DNA of 64,000 bases from Bacteroidales bacterium (lineage in GTDB: Bacteria; Bacteroidota; Bacteroidia; Bacteroidales; UBA932): assembly GCA_017464245.1 (NCBI GenBank), contig JAFUDV010000085.1, forward strand, positions 1-64,000. Direction: 5' to 3'. Of the stretch, positions 59,399 through 64,000 are shown in pieces. Both the position numbers and the translations under genes were made by a program. Numbering within the stretch: position 1 is the first letter of the stretch; the number at the start of each line of letters is the position of its first letter. The notes below the pieces were generated by a model. It saw only the letters and a list, made by a program, of their open reading frames with translations. It searched no databases and was not told the origin of the DNA.

Positions 59399-60427
59399 AT
59401 GAAAAAAGCCAAGAATACCCTCTGGATTGCAGGCTGCTTCCTGCTGGTGGGCGTAAACGTCGCCTTCTTCCTGCTCTTTCCCCGGCTGGTGTCCGGCATC
59501 GCCATCGTCCTGTCCAACGTCATCACCCTCCTCCTGACCTTCCTCGCCTTCAAGCCCATCAACGACTGGCTCCAGGCGGACCTCGTGGAGCGCCAGCAGG
59601 AGCTGATCGCCAAACTGGAGAAGGACCGCGAGCTGGAGAAGAAGGTGGACGCCCTGGAGCTGGAGAACCGCGAGCTCACGAACCGCCTGGACACCCGCAG
59701 CCAGACCGTCACGCTGCCCACCCATATCGACTATACCTTCAAGGTGGAGCAGATGCAGTACGCCAAGCAGGGCTACGTGGTGAAGGAGGAGGAGCTGGAC
59801 GGACTGGATTCCGAGAAGTTCGACATCCCCGGCCGGAAGTTCCTGGACGTCCTTCTCGAGGACAGCATGCTCCGCGACGCCGCCGTGCGGAAGATCCTCT
59901 ACATCCACAAGTTCTATTACAAGGTCTCCCTGGGCATCGACTTCAGCAAGATGATGTACGCCATCGACGAGGGCCGTCTCCTCTTCTACGGGGCCCGGTT
60001 CGAGAAGCTCCACGACATTTCCAGCGAACTGCAGCCGGAGACCGGGGACATCGACCGCTGCGACATCCTCAAGATCACCGGCGACAAGGCCGAGCTGCGG
60101 CAGGACAAGGAGTTCGACGGGCTCAAGGCCCAGTACCGCCAGGCCCAGGCCCAGGAGGTCAAGTCCGGGATGGAGGAGGAGGTGGGCGCCCTGTGCAGCC
60201 AGTACACCGCCGCCCTGCACGAAAGCATCAAGGGCCGTTTCGGCGACCGGGTGGACTTCGTGGACTCCATCGAGGAATACCGCGACAAGAACTGGTACGC
60301 CCTCAAGTCCAGCGACGACCCGACCGTCCAGGAAGTCGCCGCCAACATGCTGATGCTCACCACGGTGATGAACCGCACCCAGGCCATCGGCGAGGAAGCC
60401 GGCGTCCGGCTCCTGGAAGAGGCGTAG
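59399..60427 (+). CDS. Coiled-coil membrane protein of unknown function (possibly DUF4230-like)
   Basis: This 342-aa protein has two N-terminal transmembrane helices (about residues 8-50), a coiled-coil (QQELIAKLEKDRELEKKV) and a C-terminal domain with HKFYYKVSLGIDFSKMMY, similar to DUF4230 proteins. The ATG at 59399 is chosen; a start at 59366 adds eleven unlikely residues. It is divergent from the lipid operon. Its cytoplasmic or periplasmic orientation and role are unknown. Confidence 0.5.
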   Translation: MKKAKNTLWIAGCFLLVGVNVAFFLLFPRLVSGIAIVLSNVITLLLTFLAFKPINDWLQADLVERQQELIAKLEKDRELEKKVDALELENRELTNRLDTRSQTVTLPTHIDYTFKVEQMQYAKQGYVVKEEELDGLDSEKFDIPGRKFLDVLLEDSMLRDAAVRKILYIHKFYYKVSLGIDFSKMMYAIDEGRLLFYGARFEKLHDISSELQPETGDIDRCDILKITGDKAELRQDKEFDGLKAQYRQAQAQEVKSGMEEEVGALCSQYTAALHESIKGRFGDRVDFVDSIEEYRDKNWYALKSSDDPTVQEVAANMLMLTTVMNRTQAIGEEAGVRLLEEA

Positions 60428-60494
60428 TGTATGATTGACCGCATGAACATGAAACGAATCCTACAAGAAGGATTTCGACATCACGCCGTAAGGA

Positions 60495-61092
60495 TCAGAG
60501 GACCGGAAGGAGATAATCCCAGATGAGGTTCAGCTCCTGTCCCATGTTCGGGATATGGGCGGTGGTGACGATGACGGCGTCCTTGTCCGGGAGGATGAGG
60601 ATATACTGGCCGTTGGCCCCGTCGGCCCGGAAGGCGTCGTGGCGGCAGCGCCACATCTGGTAGCCGTAGCCCTGGACCCAGTCGTTGTTTTCCGGAAGGA
60701 AGTTCCGGTAGGCGGGATGGGCGGGATCGGCCTGGATGGCCTGGAGCTGGCGCTCGTTCATGCCGGCGTTGACGCAGGGAACCTGCCTGGCGGACATCTC
60801 CTTCACCCAGTCGGCGGGAATCACCTGCCGGCCGCCGAACTTGCCGCCATCCAGGATGCACAGGCCCATCTTGGCGAGGTCCTCGGTCCGGAGATACAGG
60901 CCCCAGCCGCCGGTGTTGACGCCGGCCGGGCTCTCCAGCCACTTGGGCTTGTCGATGCCGAGGGGCTGCCACAGGCGGGTGTCCAGATAATCGACCACCT
61001 TCTGCCCCGTCACCTTCTGGACGGCAGCGGAAAGGACGTAAGTACCCAGGCTGTTATAGCAGTAGCAGGTTCCCGGCTCATACGCGATCGGA
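60495..61092 (-). pseudogene. Serine hydrolase (beta-lactamase class C-like) lacking its N-terminus
   Basis: The frame holds the C-terminal half of a class C beta-lactamase-like hydrolase: EPGTCYCYNSLGTYVLSA, with the Y-x-N motif, VDYLDTRLWQPLGI, GGWGLYLRTEDLAKMG and GQYILILPDKDAVIV. The N-terminal part with the S-x-x-K nucleophile is missing: upstream the frame runs into the promoter region of the divergent esterase gene without recognisable sequence. It is a decayed or truncated gene. Confidence 0.7.
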
Positions 61093-61152
61093 CTTTGAAC
61101 ATGGGGTGAAAAGATTGTACGGGAGGATACGGTGCGTCGCAGCGGAACTCCG

Positions 61153-61160
61153 TACCTTTG
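61153..61160 (+). promoter_or_regulatory. Promoter -7 element of the first esterase gene
   Basis: TACCTTTG lies 23 bp before the ATG at 61184. No clear -33 element is seen. Confidence 0.5.
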
Positions 61161-61183
61161 CGGGACAACCAATCACACTGACC

Positions 61184-62266
61184 ATGAAACGGATTCTCAC
61201 CCTTGCGGCAGCCCTTCTCCTGATGCTGCCCCTTTCGGCCCAATGGCTGCGCCAGCCCACTCCCAACGACACGCTCCGGTCCACCCGCACGCTTCCTGAC
61301 GGGAAAGTCCTCTTCCAGATCTACGCCCCCGAGGCCCACTCCGTCTCCGTCACCGGCGACCTGTCCTGGGACAAGCCGGTCCGCTTCGAGAAAGCGGAGA
61401 ACGGCGTCTGGAAAGGCGTCTGCGACGGACTGGGCGAGGGCGTGTTCCGCTACTCCTTCGTCGTGGACGGAGTCCGCGTGCAGGACCCCAAGGCGCCCCT
61501 TTCCGCCGAGCAGGCTTCCCTTCTGACCGTGGGGGAAGGCTATGTCAAGGACGTTCCGCACGGGGCCGTCGCCCAGCGCTACTACTATTCCAAGAACCTG
61601 GGCGAGATGCGCCGGCTCCACGTCTGGACTCCGGCCGGATATGAGAAATCGAACAAGAAGCTTCCCGTCCTGTACCTGATCCACGGGGGCGGCGACAACG
61701 ACGCCTCCTGGCCCGGCGTAGGCGCCGCAGGCTGGATCCTGGACAACCTCCTCGCCGAAGGGAAGATGGTCCCGATGATCGTCGTCATGCCCAACGGAAC
61801 CATTCCGGTGCAGAACGAGGTCATCCCGTTCGCCGAGGACATGGTTTCCTCCATCATCCCCTTCATCGAGGCCCAGTACAATGTCCGCGCCGACAAGGCC
61901 CACCGCGCCGTCGCCGGACTGTCCATGGGCGGCATGGAGACGATGGAAGTCGCCTTCAACCATCCGGAGATGTTCTCCTATGTCTGGGTGCTCAGTTCAT
62001 CCCTGATGCCCGGTCTGGACCCGGCGGCCGAAAGCGCCCGGCTCCGCGTGAAGGAGAACGCCGCGAAGATGAACCGCGGCTTCAAGGCCCTCGTCTTCAC
62101 CCAGGGCGGTCCCACCGACATAGCATACAAGAACTGCGAGAACACCCGCGCTCAGCTCACCAAGGACGGACTCCGCTTCGACTACATGGAGAACGCCCAG
62201 GCCGGCCACAGCTGGACCACCTGGCGCGCCGACCTCAAAACCCTGGTTCCCACCCTGTTCCGCTAA
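61184..62266 (+). CDS. Secreted esterase (CE1/feruloyl-esterase-like) with N-terminal CBM48-like domain
   Basis: This 360-aa protein has a signal peptide (LLLMLPLSAQ, about residue 20). A CBM48-like beta domain (VLFQIYAPEAHSVSVTGDLSW) is followed by an alpha/beta hydrolase with VLYLIHGGGDNDASW, the nucleophile elbow AGLSMGG (Ser about 249), and a C-terminal His in GHSWTTWR. It is typical of Bacteroidales feruloyl or acetyl esterases of xylan-degrading loci. A paralogue follows. Confidence 0.87.
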   Translation: MKRILTLAAALLLMLPLSAQWLRQPTPNDTLRSTRTLPDGKVLFQIYAPEAHSVSVTGDLSWDKPVRFEKAENGVWKGVCDGLGEGVFRYSFVVDGVRVQDPKAPLSAEQASLLTVGEGYVKDVPHGAVAQRYYYSKNLGEMRRLHVWTPAGYEKSNKKLPVLYLIHGGGDNDASWPGVGAAGWILDNLLAEGKMVPMIVVMPNGTIPVQNEVIPFAEDMVSSIIPFIEAQYNVRADKAHRAVAGLSMGGMETMEVAFNHPEMFSYVWVLSSSLMPGLDPAAESARLRVKENAAKMNRGFKALVFTQGGPTDIAYKNCENTRAQLTKDGLRFDYMENAQAGHSWTTWRADLKTLVPTLFR

Positions 62267-62282
62267 TCCTTTGAACACTGGC

Positions 62283-62328
62283 GAAAACAATTGAACAAGC
62301 CGTGCGCCCGTCCGGAAAACAATTGAAC
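62283..62328 (+). promoter_or_regulatory. 14-bp direct repeats upstream of the second esterase gene
   Basis: GAAAACAATTGAAC occurs at 62283-62296 and again at 62315-62328, starting 32 bp apart (three helical turns), each with a CAATTG palindromic core. They lie 32 bp upstream of the TAACTTTG -7 element (62360-62367). They are likely binding sites for an activator, as in polysaccharide-utilisation loci. Confidence 0.6.
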
Positions 62329-62409
62329 GGTACAAAATGCGGGAGCGCGGCCCATTCCGTAACTTTGCCATCGGTACACAGTGCCCGAAAACCATTAATT
62401 CTTAACATC

Positions 62410-63588
62410 ATGAAACACATTTTCACCTCCGTTGCCCTCTTCCTGGCCGTCGCCGGTGCGATGAACGCCCAGGAACTGACGAATTTCAATTTCGGCGGCC
62501 GTCAGAAGCCCGTCATCTCCCCTGAAATCCAGAACGACAGCGTCACCTTCCGCCTGAAGGCCGACTACGCCACCGTCGTCAAGCTCAGCGGTTCCTGGAT
62601 GCCCAACCCCTGGGGCGGCACCATCGACATGCAGCGCGGCGAGAACAACGTCTGGGAAGTGAAGATCCCCCTCCCGGAGCCGGAGATCTACACCTATAAC
62701 TTCGTCGTGGACGGCGTCATGGTGAACGACCCGCAGAACGTGTATGTCCAGCGTGACGGCACCCGCTACCTGCCCATGCTCACTGTTCCCGGCCAGCGCA
62801 CCGAGAACTACGGCGAGGCCACCAAGCACGGCACCGTGAGCCATCCCTGGTACCACAGCGAGATCCTGGGCATGGACCGCCGCTTGACGGTCTATACCCC
62901 GTACGGCTACGAGGCCAATCCCAAGAAGAAGTATCCGGTCCTGTACCTGCTGCACGGCGCCGGCGGCGACGAGGAGGCCTGGACCTCCATGGGCCGCACC
63001 GCCCAGATCCTGGACAACCTCATCGAGAAGGGTCTTGCCGAGCCGATGATCGTCGTGATGCCCAACGGCAACGCCAACCAGGCGGCCGCCCGCACCCTCG
63101 GCATCCCCGAGAAGCAGATGCAGATGCGCTGGGACCGCGAGGCCATGGCCAAGATGAGCGAGGCCGAGCGCGACCTCCTCATGAACGGCTATGTCCGCAG
63201 CCTCTGCACGGAGATTGTCCCGTTCATCGAGAAGACCTTCCGCGCCATCCCCAAGCCGGCTTCCCGTGCGATCGCCGGCCTGTCCATGGGCGGCGGCCAC
63301 ACCATCTCCGCTTCCGTCCTGTACCCGGAACTGTTCGACTACATCTGCCCCCTCTCCGCGGCCGGTGACGCTACGCCCGAGCAGCTCGCGGCTCTCAAGA
63401 AGGCCGGCGTGAAGCTCTACTTCCTCGCCTGCGGCAACACCGACTTCCTGTTCCAGCGCGCCGAGGACATGCACGCCAAGCTCAATGACCTGGACTTCCC
63501 GCACGAGTACTTCGTCTCCGACGGCGGCCACGTCTGGTCCAACTGGCGCCTGTACCTGAACACCTTCGCCCAGAAGCTGTTCAAGTAG
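62410..63588 (+). CDS. Secreted esterase (CE1-like) with N-terminal CBM48-like domain, paralogue 2
   Basis: This 392-aa protein has a signal peptide (MKHIFTSVALFLAVAGAMNAQ). The CBM48-like domain (VTFRLKADYATVVKLSGSW, IYTYNFVVDGV) precedes the hydrolase with VLYLLHGAGGDEEAW, AGLSMGGGHTI (nucleophile elbow) and GGHVWSNWR, carrying the catalytic His. The ATG at 62410 is set by the signal peptide and the TAACTTTG promoter at 62360-62367. It is followed by a SusC-type receptor and is probably part of a xylan-type polysaccharide-utilisation locus. Confidence 0.88.
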   Translation: MKHIFTSVALFLAVAGAMNAQELTNFNFGGRQKPVISPEIQNDSVTFRLKADYATVVKLSGSWMPNPWGGTIDMQRGENNVWEVKIPLPEPEIYTYNFVVDGVMVNDPQNVYVQRDGTRYLPMLTVPGQRTENYGEATKHGTVSHPWYHSEILGMDRRLTVYTPYGYEANPKKKYPVLYLLHGAGGDEEAWTSMGRTAQILDNLIEKGLAEPMIVVMPNGNANQAAARTLGIPEKQMQMRWDREAMAKMSEAERDLLMNGYVRSLCTEIVPFIEKTFRAIPKPASRAIAGLSMGGGHTISASVLYPELFDYICPLSAAGDATPEQLAALKKAGVKLYFLACGNTDFLFQRAEDMHAKLNDLDFPHEYFVSDGGHVWSNWRLYLNTFAQKLFK

Positions 63589-63620
63589 CGCATAACTACC
63601 TTACCAAATAACCAACCAAC

Positions 63621-64000
63621 ATGAGAAACAACATCATGCTCAGGCGGGTGATGACCGCGGTGCTGGGGATCTTCCTCGGCACCACGGCATTGCTTGCACA
63701 GAACACCATCACGGTGACCGGTACGGTCACGGATGTCCAGAAGGAGCCGATCATCGGTGCGTCCGTCCTCCAGCAGGGCACCACCGTCGGTGCGGCCACC
63801 GACGTGGACGGCAACTTCACGCTCACTGTTCCCGAGGGCGCAGTCCTCGAGTTCTCCTCGATCGGATTCGAGACCCGTACGCTCAAGGCCATCTCCAAGA
63901 TGAACGTCATCCTGGTGGAAGACTCCGAACTCCTCAACGAGACCGTCGTCGTGGGCTACGGCGTCCAGAAGCGCGAGTCCCTGACCGGTTCCATCGCCCA
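63621..64000 (+). CDS. SusC/RagA-type TonB-dependent receptor (partial, runs off the window)
   Basis: The first 126 codons are seen. A signal peptide (LGIFLGTTALLAQ) is followed by a carboxypeptidase-regulatory-like domain (VTGTVTDVQKEPIIGASV, TVPEGAVLEFSSIGFETRT) and the start of the plug, with a TonB-box-like ETVVVGYGVQKRES. It imports oligosaccharides together with a SusD partner, expected just beyond the edge. It is the gene that best marks this end as a polysaccharide-utilisation locus. Confidence 0.9.
   Translation, partial: MRNNIMLRRVMTAVLGIFLGTTALLAQNTITVTGTVTDVQKEPIIGASVLQQGTTVGAATDVDGNFTLTVPEGAVLEFSSIGFETRTLKAISKMNVILVEDSELLNETVVVGYGVQKRESLTGSIA

Noticed and set aside
1..64000. CRISPR arrays, rRNA genes or cobalamin riboswitches
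   Set aside because: I looked for regularly spaced repeats, rRNA signatures and a B12-box upstream of metH and found none.

Overview
The window looks like a chromosomal segment of a GC-rich member of the Bacteroidales. The evidence is the RNF-like Na+-NQR operon, a SusC-type receptor at the right edge, many SPII lipoproteins, FimB/Mfa2- or DUF4906-like fimbrial lipoproteins, an UpxY/NusG-like protein, and repeated promoters of the Bacteroidetes type (TTTG, about 19 bp, then TAnnTTTG, often TATCTTTG or TACCTTTG). I cannot name a genus from sequence alone.

Layout. (1) Positions 1-4160 form an AT-richer accessory strip: an AbiE-type antitoxin whose toxin gene is reduced to a 37-codon stub, an IS transposase fragment, a complete three-gene HipB-HipS-HipT toxin-antitoxin operon with three evenly spaced palindromic operators, an IS21-like end relic and an orphan small ORF. 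(2) 4283-28059 is GC-rich core: a DUF4493-like lipoprotein, tRNA-Gly, glnA, a UvrD/PcrA helicase, nqrABCDEF, a DUF47 protein, two fimbria-like lipoproteins, two glycosyltransferases, uvrA, msrA, a phosphoesterase, an UpxY-like antiterminator, hsp20, tRNA-Asp and a secreted BPL-N protein. (3) 28062-41062 is a block almost entirely on the minus strand, flanked by two plus-strand gene stubs. It carries small tightly overlapping operons (Smr, SGNH, FKBP, AlkZ-like, AlaX, YbjQ), an ATPase with its own operator-like palindromes, a patatin, and clpS-clpA-aat, which is a compact bacterial N-degron pathway. It ends in the debris of a type I restriction specificity locus (nonsense-mutated integrase, half HsdS) and a CdiA-like nuclease domain. 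(4) 41176-51949 has a GH3 enzyme, tandem lipocalin-like lipoproteins, metH-metF, a GH28-like lipoprotein, a GT4 enzyme and a LolA-like protein. (5) 51939-59289 is a six-gene minus-strand lipid operon: MMPL transporter, FakA-like, FakB/DegV-like, a GNAT-like protein, PlsX and an acyl carrier protein. (6) 59399-64000 has an uncharacterised coiled-coil membrane protein, a truncated serine hydrolase, two secreted esterases and the start of a SusC receptor, probably the beginning of a polysaccharide-utilisation locus.

The most interesting items are the FakA/FakB-PlsX-ACP-GNAT-MMPL operon; the 61-bp-periodic HipB operators; the palindromic repeats found inside the reading frames of metH (twice) and uvrD; the 21-bp-periodic TGACA-N3-TGTC sites ahead of hsp20, one core of which recurs ahead of the GT4/LolA pair; and the suggestion that block 3 inserted into a secreted-protein gene.
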